DNA of 64,000 nt, from contig NC_135718.1 of NCBI RefSeq assembly GCF_964656455.1, positions 131,547,966 to 131,611,965 of the forward strand. Direction: 5' to 3'. The DNA is from Halichoerus grypus (taxonomy: Eukaryota; Chordata; Mammalia; Carnivora; Phocidae). How positions within the stretch are numbered: the stretch's first letter is position 1; every line of letters starts with the position of its first letter. Below, one piece after another: positions 11,201-24,133 of this stretch. The notes beneath the pieces are model-generated. The model was not told the origin of the DNA, did no database searches, and saw only the letters and a program-made list of their open reading frames with translations. The position numbers and the translations under genes are program-made.

Positions 11201-12612
11201 TGTCTATTACCAATGCCAGTCCTGTCATACAAGGTGCTCCATAGGTTTTAACCTTCCTGCAAAATGTTACAGTTACTGAAGATGAAGAAGAAGTGGTCTT
11301 GGGGGTGGAGCCACCTGGGAGAGAATGGCTTTTGCATTCTTTCTTTAGCAGAATGTCTGATTTGCTTTTTAGGATCCTTTTTGGTTAAATCTTAGGGAAT
11401 TGTCAGTTTGCAGGTAACGTCAGAGACCATTTTTACGGCCTTCTGGTCTTAAGTTTAGGACATGCACCAAGGTGAGGTTCTGGGCAGGGACTGGGCATCC
11501 TAAACATGTTGCCGCCAGGTTAGTGTTTCTGAGTGTGAGTCTCTGTTTGGAGCTTTAGAGAGGAAGCCTGTGCACCAGCTCTTCCTGGGACGCTCAGCTC
11601 GGGAGTGGCATTCCTCCAGGCAGTGCCTTTTTGCAGACTGGACAGGGAATGAAACTTTTTCTCTGTGCCTATTTAAAAAATTATTTTCGTCGACCTTGGG
11701 GAACGTACAAGAACAGGGTTTCCTGCATATATGAGAGGACACAGCAAATGAAAAGGATGAGTAAGTGTACACAGCAGCATGGATGGGGTGCTCTTCTTGG
11801 CTGGGGCTCTAACTGAGAGAAGACCAGGACACAGGGTGCTTCTGGATGTGGATTCTGGCTGCTGCAGGGGAGAGCCGAGAGGCTTGAAGTCACAGGGAAA
11901 CTCGTGACAGCTGCTGGTCTCCTCAGACTTTCCTCTTGTGGGAGAACACTTTCCATTCTCTTTGTCTCGGGCTGAGACAGAGGAGGGGTGCCTCTCTCTT
12001 CCAAGGGGATCTGGAGAGAAAGAGTAGATCAGGCTGGGGAAGCGGACTTCCCACCCGTTCTCCTTCTTCCGCAGGGATGATCTGGAGCTCCATGGTAGAT
12101 TGCCTCATCCTGAGCGCTTTAGCTCCTAAGAAATCGGGGGGTCGAGTGGACTAAACCTTCTTTGGCAGTTTAAGAATTCTCTGATTTGTTGTTCAGTCTT
12201 TCATGTTGCGGTTGAACCTGATTTGCTTTTGGAAGGTTAAAGACCAAGAATAGAAATGCCTGACATCTGTTGTAGCCACAGTGGAGTGCTGGCCACTTGC
12301 TAGTTGCTCACTGGCCGCTGACTGATTTGAATCTATCAGTATCTGGAAGTTGGACCTATCTTCCAGCTTCCCTGTCTGATCCTGTGATTGATAGGGAGGA
12401 ATGCTTCCAGGTAGGGTTTTTCCACAGCAGTGGGATGGTGATGGGATTAGCCAGGCTCTGTGTTGTCACTGTCACAATCACAGAATGATCTTTATCATGC
12501 ACTTACTGAGGCTGCGTATAGTAAGGTGACATACATCCAGCCCCCATCTTTCATGCTTGTTGTCAGCACTACAGTATTGTAGTATTGACAGCACTACAAG
12601 TCAGCATTTATG
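11201..12612. other. Intronic sequence, nothing recognised
   Basis: No repeat or exon recognised. Near 12560-12600 a short direct repeat (cagcactaca twice) flanks tattgtagtattg. 12767-14224 and 14386-15169 are similarly featureless to me. Confidence 0.5.
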
Positions 12613-12627
12613 AAGGGCATGTCTTTA

Positions 12628-12751
12628 CTTATTTATTTTTCTATTTATTTGTTTTTTTTTAAGTAAGTTCTCTGCCCAACATGATGCTCGAACTCACGAC
12701 TTGGAGATCAAGAGTCGCATGCTCTGCTGACTGAGCCAGCCAGGCACCTCA
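12628..12751 (-). repeat. Old CAN SINE with imperfect target-site duplication
   Basis: T-rich start, ctctgcccaacatgatgctc, gaactcacgacttggagatc, then gctgactgagccagccaggc. Flanks aagggcatgtcttta (12613-12627) and aagggcttgccttta (12752-12766) are a diverged duplication. The body is an older subfamily than most copies here. Confidence 0.9.
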
Positions 12752-14224
12752 AAGGGCTTGCCTTTAATTAGAGCCCGATACGAGCTGAGATTTCTTTAAG
12801 AAGGGCCTGAAATTGTGGTTATTACCTCCAAGCAGTCTCTCTGAAAGGGATGGGGGCTGTCTATAAACCATTCTACTTCCTCATTTCTCTAAATGGCAAA
12901 AAAAAATCTCATTTCCTTGCGTTCTTCTTACTCAGAACACCAAGTCCATTCAGCCACCTCAAAAGACGTTATAGCCAGGGCACTCCTCTTAGAAGCGAGA
13001 ATTTTTCTTCCTAGAGAGTGATGCATAGGAGCCTCACATTCCCCTTTCACCTCTCTCCTGATCTGATTAAGATTTGAGTGAAATGAACGTTGGGAAAATA
13101 TGGACTGCAGACAACTGTGAACCTGGTTAACAGCATGTTCCTGTTCGTGGTAACTATGTGCTCTGAGTACGTGAGGTCCCCGTATTTTCCAATGGTCACG
13201 CTATGTCACGGCTGCAATAGTCTCCGTAGATAAGACAAATGCTGGTTAGCTATCTTCATCTGATGGAGAGGCGGGCGGGAGAGAACAGTTATTGTCAGCT
13301 TCTCCACGGAAGTGGTAACCATGTCAGAGCCAGGCCTTGGAGACCTGGCTTGGAAAAGCACAGAAGTTCCTGCCAAGGGCCCCTGTAGATCAATAGACCC
13401 GACCCTCTCAGTGCTGAGTTTAATGAGTTGTACAGACTTCAGGTAAAGTCATTTCCCAGGGACTGGGAGAACCTGCCCAGTTTGGTTTGGACTGTGTCAC
13501 ATTTACTTTTTCTGGCTTGTATTTGCTACTGGATTTTTGCGTGAGACTTTTTTCCCCCGACTGCTGTCAATGATGTCAGTGACACCAAAGATTCCAGTGA
13601 AGATAATTTTCTGTAAGTGCCGCGGGAGCAAAAGGGCGAGAGAATTAATCTTGCCCCCAAGCCGACAAATGGGTGATCAGTTCTGTTGAACATGGGAAGG
13701 CCCAGAGTTGTCACTTTGGGTGTGTTCTGGGACATTTGAAGTTTGACATGAAGTGTGTAGCAGGGAGGCTGGGCAGGGAAATGGCTTTGCAGAATTAAAT
13801 CTTCATATGGATGCAAGCCCAAAGAACTTGCCTTTTGACTTAGTGACGGCAAGGTGCTGGATCATTTTCTGTGTGGATCCGGAGTATATGAAGCCATCTG
13901 AAGTGAAGGGCTGTTGGGACAGAAGAAATGATGAGTCTTTATTGGAGGCTAAAGGTAGTAGAGGTTCCTCCGCTGTGGAATGTATTTTGTCTAGCTCATT
14001 GGAAGTATGATCTGGTTGCTGTCGCGAGACACGGCTGTTGGCCTTGGACTACTTAACTCTCTTTGCTCACCAAATTGATGACATCAGTAATAAGGCATGA
14101 GATCTAATGTTTAGAGGATGGTTTTGGATTATAGGTCCCTTGGGTTCTGCAGTCAGCGGAGAGACCCCGGGAGAAGCAGTACGGAGTGAGCACAAACAAA
14201 CAAAACCCGGAACAACAAGCTGTA

Positions 14225-14385
14225 GCTGGGACCAGGTCCTGGCTGCATAAGGTGTATCACTTTGGGTAAATTGCATACTCTTTCTGAACCTTAGTGTTCT
14301 CATTGTAAAGTGTGAACAAAATGACTGGCTACCTTGGGGGAGGTTGTGAGGTTAGTGAAATGCCTAGTAAGGGACTGACATGTGG
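14225..14385 (+). repeat. MIR SINE remnant
   Basis: Forward MIR: actttgggtaaattgcatac, tctgaaccttagtgttctc and tgtgaggttagtgaaatgcc. Confidence 0.65.
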
Positions 14386-15169
14386 GAGCACACATCAGCT
14401 TTAGCCGTTTCTGTTATTAGCAACAGACTTAGCCGTGTACACATCTGTCTCTCCAAGCCTCCCCCTCTTCCATTTGTAAAATGAACTTGACATTCCTTGT
14501 TCAGTGGTTGACAGGGAGGCAAGGGAGATATCTGAGCTGGTGAGGACAGATCCTGGGACCCAAATTGGGGCTCTCTACGTTGCAATGTATTTTTAAGTTG
14601 TAGGACTCTATTAAAAACACACCCTGCTTGTTTCCCCTTCTCGGCCTCCCATTCAGAGGCGGCTTGCTGGCCTTGTGCTTTAAATAGTCCTCAAATGGTA
14701 ACTTGGAGAGTAGATGCATACAGTCCTTGCGAGTCCATTTGCCCTGCGCTTGGAAGCTCTATTCTTAGACCACAATCACCGGAATAGAAAGCCTATGACC
14801 TGACATCCCACTGGAGCCATGCGTGCCTGCTCATGGATTTTTTGGGAAGCAGGGACAGAGGACGGGGTCTGCTTCTGTCATTGAGTAGGCCAGGTCTGGG
14901 GCGGTCCCTTCAAAGCCAGACTCCTCCTAATTGGAGTTTATGAGCCTGGTTTACCTGGGACATCCCACATTATGACCCTCATTAAAGTTCAGCCTGTTTA
15001 CCCTGCTCCAGCCAAGAGGTTATAGGAAAAGAAAGGCAGATAAGATGCTTACGGGTGAACCCTTTCCTGTTTCATGTTTCTCTGGATCTGTGATTAAAGG
15101 ATTAACAGCGCTTGTATTTACTGAGCCGAGGTCCAGGAGGGAGCCCTGCTTTAGCACTTATTTGCTCTT

Positions 15170-15300
15170 TCTGTGAGCCCAGGGCTATGCCAGCCGTATT
15201 TCACATGGTCCTTCATTTAAGCCTCGGTGTCTTGAGCCCCATAATACAGAGGTAGTAATTGAGGGTCAGGACTCGCCCAGGGGTTCATGATCATGGGTCT
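15170..15300 (-). repeat. MIR-like remnant, weak
   Basis: gtccttcatttaagcctcg, then tacagaggtagtaattgagg and actcgcccagg resemble reverse MIR. Confidence 0.4.
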
Positions 15301-15644
15301 TTACTACTTCATACCTTGCACGCCATCTCCTAATAGGCAACCATGTGGCCGTGTCAGGAAGATACTGGTGATTTAAAAGCATCACTGAATGTGTATGAGA
15401 CATCCGAATGTAGCTATTATAAATGTGAGATTGGGTTCACACATAGGGCTCCTGATGTTATCTGCAAAGACGCTGGCCCTAACCCCGAGTTTGGCACTTT
15501 ATGCAGTAGTTTGGTCACCCAACTCCGGAGGCATGGTGCTGGGGAGTCTCCGTACTGTGGGGCTGTTCCTAACAGCAGTCTGACCCCTTAATTATCTTAC
15601 TAAAGACATTGTCCGCTGTTCGTGGAGTGTCTTTCTGCAGAAAA

Positions 15645-15810
15645 CCCCTGGAGCTTCCAGAGACATGATCTCAGCTTCATAATATCCCTATTAAGACCGG
15701 AGGGGGCTGAAATCATTTGCTCTCCTTTACAGTGAGTGGGAGACTCAGGCACAGATGGGAGACAGAGGCACAGAAGTTAAATAATTAGTCTGAGGTCACA
15801 TCAAATGATT
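15645..15810 (-). repeat. MIR SINE remnant
   Basis: Reverse MIR pattern ctcctttacagtgagtggg, agacagaggcacagaagtta, gtctgaggtcacatc. Confidence 0.55.
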
Positions 15811-16727
15811 TCCGACTCAACTGACAAACCCGTCCAGGACTTGGTCTCCCAAATGGCTCAGCTTCCCTTACAATATAATTTGGTCTCCACCACTTTACAT
15901 GTCTTCTCTTTCTTCCTTCTTTTTCTAATTTGGTAAATAAGATGTTTTTCACACCTCCTGCCTGATTAATGTTGGGTTTTAATTTAGCCTTTCAAGATGA
16001 TCAATGACTTCATCGAGAAAACTGCTGCCAGAATGTGGTTTATAAAACACCTTTGTCGTTATTTCTCCCTGATGCTGAATTTTCTGCTCCTTAATTTTGC
16101 ACACTGTCAGGCTCTGTGGGTTAAGAACCTTGGGACTCTCAAGGACGCTTGCCTTGACAGAGAAGCTTCTGGAGCTGGGAATTGTCACCTTTTTCAGAGC
16201 ATAGGTGTCGGGGGCGGGGGGGGAGGGGGGTATGTAGGAATTCTTGAACTCAGGCTTCACAAAGGAAGGGGAACACAGTCAAAGGTAGCCTACTTGCTTG
16301 TCTTGTAGGAATAGTACAGATTTGGCTTGTGTTTGCCTTGCTTGTTGTAATAATATTACTATTCATAATTATACCTTTCTAGTTACCCTCATGACTCAGT
16401 ATTCATAAAAAACATGAGATTACTCATGAACCGTTTCTCCCTGTATTTTAGATGGGAGTTGCTGAGGTGGTGTGAGGTTTGGGGAATACATATGGCCCCT
16501 TAGGGAAATGGCCAAGTTGTTCGGATGCTCAGCTACACTGTGTGAAGTTTTTAGTCGGCTTCACTCCTTACTACCGTGAAGTGAATTATAAAGGGGGACT
16601 TTTTACAAAAAGAGATTCACCCAAGGGAGGGGGATCCTTTGTTTGTAAAATATGTCTAGTTCCAAATGCTTTTTGTCTTCTCATGACCTATGAAACTGCA
16701 GATTTCTTGGCTTTATAATATATTTTA
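15811..16727. other. Intronic sequence, nothing recognised
   Basis: Contains only a G-rich run at about 16209-16230. No exon or repeat family recognised. Confidence 0.5.
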
Positions 16728-16845
16728 TTCCGAATTCATTCATTCAACATTTTCTGCATACCCATTATGTGTGAGGTAGCCTATCAGACAATAGATGACA
16801 GAGGTGAGCAAACCCCTAAATCTTAGGATCTCACAGTGGATGTTA
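16728..16845 (-). repeat. L2 3'-end fragment
   Basis: attcattcattcaacattttc, cccattatgtgtgaggtagc and a trailing atagatgacagaggtgagc fit L2 in reverse. Confidence 0.6.
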
Positions 16846-16972
16846 GAATTTAGTGTCATTTGACTTCGTTAGATTCTGCAGGAGTTCCAAGATTTTCCAA
16901 GATCCTGTCCCCCACTGTCCTGTTGACCCTATTTCAGAGTATGTCTCAGACTCTGACTGTCCTTCATCACCA

Positions 16973-17235
16973 CCCCCCCCCCCCCCCAGCTGCTACCCTG
17001 GCCTGTCTGCCATCATCTCTTACCTGAATGGTCTCAGCAACCTCCTATCTGGTCTCCTGTGTTCACTCTTGTCTTCTTTGGGCTGTTCTCAACACAACAG
17101 CTAACAGCAGCCTTTTAAAAATGGAATTCAGATCATGTTTTACTCCTCTGTTCAAACCCACCAGTGGTTTTGCATTCCCTGAGTGATCAGGCCCTACTGC
17201 CTATCTGACCTTGCCTTGTACTACTCCCTCCGCTG
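16973..17235 (+). repeat. L2 LINE remnant, preceded by a C-run
   Basis: After a run of C at about 16973-16987, the sequence follows L2 ORF2 3' sequence: ttacctgaatggtctcagc, aacctcctatctggtctcc, cagcagccttttaaaaatgg, gatcatgttttactcctctg. No intact frame. Confidence 0.8.
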
Positions 17236-17239
17236 ACTG

Positions 17240-17395
17240 GCTTGGAAGGAATATGAGGGACCATTAGGCCCACTTCACTCTTACTGATGTGAGAATAAGA
17301 GTCTAGAGGAAATAGGGGAGTTACCCAGAGTCATAAAGCTGGTTAGGGGTCAGTCTGAAATTAGGCCTTTGACATCTGGTTCATTGTCTTCACTA
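17240..17395 (-). repeat. MIR-like remnant, weak
   Basis: gaataagagtctagaggaaa, gggagttacccagagtcata and aagctggttaggggtcagt resemble reverse MIR. Confidence 0.5.
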
Positions 17396-20088
17396 CGTCT
17401 AGTCTCCCCTGGCTGAGGAGAGTTCGCAGGCTTTCAGATTTGACAGTTTTCTCTCCAGGCTACAAAAAGGAGCTGAGATTTTATCTGGATATTCTGGGTT
17501 AGTGTTAGATGGATGGTGACCCTGTAATATGTGGAAAATTCCAAAGATTGACCAGCGTGAATGGGAACTCCCCGAGACGTGCCAGGAACACCCCAGGCAC
17601 GGCTCACTCTTCCGTTGGCAGGAGAGTGTAGGGTGGAAAGGAAACCCAACATCAAGATCCTTCTCCGCTCTAGTTGTTTTATTACATGTCACAGTCAGAA
17701 CGTGTCTTCCATTTAAATTCAGAGTTTTTGATGAATGGCCAGACCAGCTGCAAGCCCTTTAGGCCTTGATCTCGCCAACTGTTCATTTTCTTGATGGACT
17801 TCCTTATTTCGGGCGCTCGTGTCTAGCTAGTCTATTGTGGACTTGTCAGAGGGGTGTAGAGCCCTCTCTTTGGGACAGTCAATTCCCCCATGCAGCATGT
17901 GTCCTGAAGCTGGCCTGCCTCCATCCCCTTCTTAAGTGCCTGTGGTCTTTTGTTAAGTAGGGTGAAGTGAGAGAGGACTCTTAAAGAGAGAAAAAACTCC
18001 CGCATTTGCTAGAACGTGTTTGTGAGCTGACAGAGCTGTAATTGGGATGGCAGAAAAAAGACTGAAATTTATTAATTTCTTGCCATCTGTTTTGTGATAT
18101 AAGGTGCCCCGATTTGAGTTTAGGAAGCACTTTGATCAGACATGAGGTGTGTGTCATATTTAATTCTGCACTGTGCGGTCTCTTTGACAGTAGCAATCAT
18201 GCAAAAAGCCCATGTTTTTGCTGCATCTAGTTTTGCTCAAACAAAGGCTCTAGACTTTCTTCATTTACTAAAGTGTTTTTCCAGTTTCGATATGAAATGT
18301 ACTCTGGGGATGCTGATTTCCAGACAGCCATTTTGGTGTCAAAGGAAGTTTAGTATCCTGAGTTACAGTAGCCATACTACCTGGAGGGTTTCATTTTGGT
18401 TTGGTCACAGAATTTATTTTAGCTTAGTTTTCTTATGTTAGGTGGGCCAAATAATAAAGGCCAGAAAGTTTAGGGCTGTGCCCTAAGACACCCAGCAAAA
18501 TAATAAAACCTAGAATTAGGAATCAGGAGTTACTCTATTTGTAGATTTTTTTCTTTTCAGGTTGGCTTCTGAGCACCACTGAATTCCCCTTTCACATCTT
18601 CAGATTTTGTAAGGTTACCTTTTAGCCCTCTGGGATTTGGGTGATGCTTAGGTCCCGATCACAGTCACTCACGGGAGCCAGAGATGTGTACAAGGTGAGC
18701 CTTGAGTAGTTGATTTCACACAACTAGGGAGGTGAGCGAGGCTCTACTCTTGGTTTTGTACATTTTTTTTACCAAGGAGCTAGAGGAGCAATCTCAAGGT
18801 CAGGAGAACTCACCCTGAAGTTTTGGGTTGTTGGGGATTACACTGGATTCTGACTTGGGTTCTGTCAGCAGATGCAGAATGCCCTGATCCTCAGAGGCAG
18901 AGATAGCCTGTGGGGTCAGTAAGCAGGAAATGGAATTCTTACCAATTCTTGTTTTCTATGCTAAAAGTTCTACTTTGAAATTTGGGCCTGCTTCTTTCTC
19001 TCTTCCTTTTTTTGTGCAACAGTTTTAAATTGCCTGTTCGTTTAGACAAAAGCAAAAAGATATTAACCCAGCCTTGGATATAAATGTGAACCCATATAGT
19101 CTTTTCCTTTTTTTTTGCTATCTTGGTAGGAAGTTAATTGTGTTTCCTCTCTCAACTTTTTCTCCCCCCGTTTCTTTGGCAGACATTACTTGTCTTGGTA
19201 GAGCAGATGAAGAGCTGTTTTTAGGACTCTTCGTGAGGGTACACAGTACAGATAACAGCCTCGCTAATGGTAACCAGAGCCAGCGAGCTGGGTTTGGCCT
19301 TAGCAAAGCACTGACTCTCAGTGGTAGCAATGCAGGTGACCACAAAGTGTTAAACACATCTGGAAAGGGATTCTGACATCATCCCCAGCATCTGTGGGGA
19401 ATACACACAGCCTGTAGACCCATTCCTCTTTGACCCTATAAGGATTCTTTAAAGAGTAATGCCCTGAGTGGTTTTCTGGCCAGCTTGCCTGCTCATTTAT
19501 CTTTGAGGAGATGGAAGGAGACAACCTGCCTGTAGAATTCATGGGCCCAGAGGTGAATGGATTCTGCATTTGAAAGTGCTGAAGCTAAGAGACTGGATCT
19601 TAGGGGACCCCAAGGGATCTGCTTTTCCTCTGCTCATTGTCCCTACAAAACTTTCCTGGCAGCCAGCATTGCTGTTTAGATGGGCTGTTCTCTGCTACTT
19701 AAGTTGTTTGGCAGTGGTGTGTCAGGATGCGGGTTTTCTGAATGCTTTCCCAGCTGGTTGCTTGAGCGGTGGTTAGGGTGGGGCGTTCCGAGCTGCCGAG
19801 CTGAGCTGCTGAGGCTGGCTCCTGTCTGGATGCTCACAGGGGAACCGATGGGGAGAACGCCTCTGTCTTCATTCAGCTGCCCTTGGTGGTGCTGGGGGTG
19901 GCTTTTGAGATGCGGAGAAGGGTGAGTCCGGGGAGTGATGAGGTCTATTTTTGTTTCTTCTGGTGAAGTAATCCAGACTGCAGGATCCAATGTGACTTTT
20001 ACCCTTATTCTTGGCATTCTTCTGTGTCAGCCATTGCCGCCTCCCTCGTGCCTTTAATTTCCCCAGTTCCTCTTGGTTGAACTTGAAT
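17396..20088. other. Repeat-poor intronic sequence, nothing recognised
   Basis: At 2.7 kb this is among the longest stretches without a recognised transposon. No open frame resembles a known protein. Such a gap could be conserved noncoding DNA, but conservation cannot be judged from one sequence. Confidence 0.5.
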
Positions 20089-20103
20089 AAGGCCTTCATT
20101 TTC

Positions 20104-20293
20104 TTTTCCTTTTTTTTTGTTTAGATTTTATTTATTTATTAGAGAGGGAGAAAGCAGGAGAAGGGGGAGGGTCAGAGGGAGAAACAGACTCCCCTCTGAG
20201 CAGGGAGCCCGATGCGGGACTCAATCCCAGGACCCTGGGATCATGACCTGAGCCGAAGGCAGTTGCTTAACCAACTGAGCCACCCAGGCGCCC
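20104..20293 (-). repeat. CAN SINE with 15-bp target-site duplication
   Basis: agattttatttatttattag ... gagcagggagcccgatgcgg ... aactgagccacccaggcgcc. Flanks aaggccttcattttc (20089-20103) and agggcctccattttc (20294-20308) differ at two bases. Confidence 0.95.
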
Positions 20294-20594
20294 AGGGCCT
20301 CCATTTTCAAGACTTTGTAGTTCCTAAGCCATGTAGGACTGAAAAATAAGCTCTATAAAGCATCCTCAGATCCACTACCTGGTAAACCATGTTACCCACC
20401 AACCTGGGATCTGGGGTTCCAGGTCACGTGCTGGGCACCAACCATGATGCATGCCTCTGTGACTTGGCATCTCCGTATATCCTTCCAGTTGGCCCAGTCC
20501 ATCGGGGCTAAAAGAGGTCCTGCCTAAACCTTAAGCCACTTGATTTATGTTCTCTATTGCTCTTGGTTGTGGTGGTTGACGGTGGTGGGCTTGT

Positions 20595-21125
20595 TACATA
20601 TACAGAAAAGAAACATAAGGAACCTCCATTTACCCAGCACCCAGATCAAGCAGTTATCCCATTTTGCCAAATTTGTTTTATCTTTTCCCAACCCCCTGCA
20701 CATTTACTTTTATACAGGAAAGACTGGATAAATAATTAATTTCTCGCCTTCCCCACCTTTTAAAATCATTTTTCAGAATAATGAATTAGTAACCTAATAA
20801 CCTCCAATGGTGACTAATAATTTTTTTTTGTTTTTTTCTGAATACCATTAGGAACTCACAGATTTATTGTGTATTTGATGTGTTTCAACCCATTGCAGTC
20901 ATTATTTATTAACTGTTCTGGATGCTCACCGTGTCTCATCTTAAGTCGGTGGCATCCCTTCAAGCTGACTTCCATGTTCTTTTGACAGGACCCTGTTTAA
21001 CTTTGATAACTTTCTTGCTTTCTGGCACAACAGAATATTCCAGGCTCTATATTCTGCAGCAGATGTGCAATCAGCCATTTCTTTGGGGGCCTTGATTCCT
21101 TTTAGTAGAGAACTCAGTCTGGGCT
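20595..21125 (-). repeat. L1M 3' region fragment
   Basis: Reverse L1M: acataaggaacctccattta, gcagttatcccattttgcca, ctttcttgctttctggcaca, caatcagccatttctttggg, gattccttttagtagagaa. Confidence 0.75.
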
Positions 21126-21618
21126 CTCGGACTGAATTCCTTTTGTAAACCCCCACCCCGGCCTACAGCCTGCTCTGCTCATAGTCAATATGAGACTCTT
21201 GCTGGGAATGAATAGATCAAACATCAACCACTACGGAGTTCTGCCTCACTCTGGTAAAGATTCGTCTCTGAGAATCTTGTGCTCTACCCATGGTTCGGAC
21301 ACTTCTACTTCAATTCCCCCTGAATTTTGCTAGCCCTGTGTATGCTATGCCTTGCACCGCCAAGCTGCCCTCACTGGTGCCAGCTTCCCTGGCTAGAATA
21401 ATAATCCCAGCCCATGCCTAATACCCGGGAGAAAGGTTCTGTCTGGGCTCAGCTTAACTTCTGCCCCTTTGGGCCCTGTGTTCTACCAGTTCCTAGCATT
21501 CCATTTATCTGAAAGTCTCCTTGTCCTCATCAAAATCGTATCTGGTCTTACCTACCGAGGATTAGGCAGGGTGGGGAGGAGGGATATAGTGTGCTATTGG
21601 CATGTACCTGGCTGACTT

Positions 21619-21779
21619 TTTTTTTTTCTCTAATTAATATTTTATTCTTCCTTTCAACACTGTTTAAAATCTCCAACATGTTAAACAAAGAATCTCTGAT
21701 AACAACCATATAATCCTTTAAAATTACATAAACGTGTATACGTACGAGACTGAGATTTCTATAGCCTATATATATATAT
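21619..21779 (-). pseudogene. Possible retroposed mRNA 3' end (5'-truncated)
   Basis: Read on the minus strand, about 150 bp of unique-looking sequence ends with AATAAA (complement of 21641-21646), 13 more bases, then an A-run. The block is bracketed by gctgactt at 21611-21618 and 21780-21787, which could be a short target-site duplication. This is the layout of a processed 3'UTR retrocopy. I cannot name the parent gene. The duplication is short and the site is not a clean TTTT/AA, so a chance arrangement is possible. Confidence 0.4.
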
Positions 21780-21787
21780 GCTGACTT

Positions 21788-23329
21788 CTTCCTAACGATT
21801 TTTTCCTCTTGTAATCCGAGGGTTTTGGCATCTTCAGAGTGTGTTTCATAGGTTATCCTGTTGATTTTCTGCCATACAGTAGGATGCCCTTGCTCTGTAC
21901 CCCTGGCCGAGGGCTTTAAGGGTAGGTAATGGGCTACCATTTCGTTAAATGGAACAATATGAGAAGATGACCTTGCGAACAGACTTGGCAGCTGGGCTCA
22001 TTTGAATGGTTGGTTCTTGGCTCCCATGTTGGCACATCCTTGACAGGAATTTTGAATGGGCCCAAATCTGACAAATCGCTGCTACTTCCTTCAGAGGCAA
22101 GTCAATTAGTCACCCTCAAGGTTGATTGTGTAACTGTCTTGAATGCAGTTTTGTGGCTCTCTGGAGGTTTAATCATTTAATTATCTTAGTTTAGCCTGCT
22201 TAGCTTCTTTACGAGGAGCTGATAAACGTGGAAGAGAAGTAGGCATTCGGGTTGAAAAACCCAGAGCCTTGTTCCCCGTCCCCTGTTTGGGTTGTATGAT
22301 TGGACCTCTCCGTAGGTGAGTAATGAAGAGTTAGGATCAAAATGAAGTCATCTCAGATCTAGGTCTGCTCTGTGCTTGCTCCAGTCCACCAGCCAGATTT
22401 ACTTGGAGAAGCATGTAGAGCCATCACTCAGGACTGCACTAATTTGCACTTCATTATATCACATGAGAGACCCAGTAATTTATAGCCTATCATTTTTGGA
22501 GTCTGGAGATGGCTTAGCCGAGGCTTTGCTGAAACAGATTCTATTACATTAGGAGAGAACCTAGCTGGCCGCCCCCAAGATGCTAGGTAAGGAGGCCACG
22601 CAAAGGGAATAGAATGACCCTGGAAATCAATCCCCCACCCGAGAAAGAGAGTAATAACATTCTGGCTTGGCCTCTTTTCATTTCCCTTTGATTTTTGAGT
22701 AATAAATTTGCTCCCTACGTCCCAGCTGGACGATTTGGGAGTCTGTATTCCCTAGAAAGACTCTATTCTCGCACCCATCAGACTGAATTAGGTGCAAACT
22801 CCTTGGCCTTAATGAATGTTGAAGGATTTCAAAGGGCTAATGGAAATTCTTCTAGAAGTAACAATTTCCATTCTATTGGTAAGGCGGTTCTGTAGGAATT
22901 CCCTGAATGCCTTGGGTTATTTTAGACAGCAAAACAGCTAGCGTTCGGTGTTTTTTGCTAATAGATGCCAGAGAGAATGTGGACATTGGGAATTCATGGC
23001 GAATCCCTAAGTTGCATCTTAGCCTGAGCTATGTCTTTTTTCCTAACCCCTCACCAGAGAGCTGCTCACAGGAAAGGGCCTAGAGAGATTCACTTTACTT
23101 CTGTCCCTGCCTCCTCCCACTGTTCTTTTAGAAAGTGGTGAGTGGCTGCCTGCTGGTTAGAATCCGGGACAAAATCTGAAGCCAGATTCAGAATTACAAG
23201 CATAGCCCCTGCCCAGGTTGCTTACAAAGAAAGGAAAGGAAAGCAAAATCTTGCGTCGTTGGCTTTAAATTTGGTATTCATCGAGTTATCAATTCTAATT
23301 TAGCTTTGTGCTAGTTGCTGTACCCCTGT
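21788..23329. other. Intronic sequence, nothing recognised
   Basis: No exon or repeat family is seen; 21126-21610 is also unassigned. Confidence 0.5.
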
Positions 23330-24130
23330 TGATTGATTAATTTCGCTCAACGTTTATGGAGCACCTACAGTCTTCCTGGCACTGTGCTGGGCACCTGAGG
23401 TGAAAAGATGAAAAAGACGTGGTCCTTGTTGCCTGGAGCCCACAGTCTGCTGCGAGAGCATCAGAGGTGGGTTAAGAGCTATCCTCGCCTGGTCATATCA
23501 TTTGCATTTGTATCCTAAAGCCAGTGGGGAGCCATGGAATTATCCTAAGCAGGGGAGTGACATGATCCAATTTGTGATTTAGAATGAGGACGCCAGTGAC
23601 TCTGGTAGTAGTTCAGACAACAGGTATTTATCGAGCCCCTTCTTAGTGCTGGGCACAGTTCTAGGTGCTGGGAACCTAGGGATGAACAAATCAGACAGTC
23701 TCTGCCCTCGGGGAGGTGACATTCTAGAGATGGTGTGAGGTTGTGTAGACGGACAATAGACATGCAACAAATGATTTTCAGATGGTGATAAGTAGTTTGA
23801 AGAAAATAAATAGAGCCTTGGGAGTTAGAATGGGCACTGGGGTGGGTGCTGACCTGTTGTGGTCGTTTTAGTGAGGGCCCTTCTGAGGAAGTGACATTCA
23901 AACTGAGGCAACTCTGGGGAGATGGGGGAGGAGTGGTCCTAATGGGGAGAACAGCAAATGCAGGGATCCTGAGATGGGAACATACTTGGCCTAGTGTTTG
24001 AGTGCCACAAAGAAGGTCGGGGTGGCTGGAGGATAGAGGGCAAGTGGTATTGAGATGAGGTTGGAGGGCCTGTGGGCCATGGGAAGGAATTCGGATTAAT
24101 TCCAAAGGAGTGAGAAGCTGCAATTAATTA
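23330..24130 (-). repeat. L2 LINE remnant, first part
   Basis: Long reverse L2: cactgtgctgggcacctgag, ggggagccatggaattatcc, gacagtctctgccctcgggg, gagaacagcaaatgcaggga. The longest open minus-strand frame of the window (23545-24123) lies inside it and is a by-product of decayed L2, not a gene. Confidence 0.85.
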
Positions 24131-24133
24131 AAT

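Noticed and set aside
11013..11228. Peptides with Tyr-Gly/Ile-Ser dipeptide repeats
   Set aside because: They are translations of the hexamer microsatellite at the end of an L2 remnant.
23545..24123. 192-codon open frame on the minus strand, the longest in the window
   Set aside because: It lies wholly within a decayed L2 LINE and shows no conserved reverse-transcriptase motif or other domain; it is a chance opening in a repeat.
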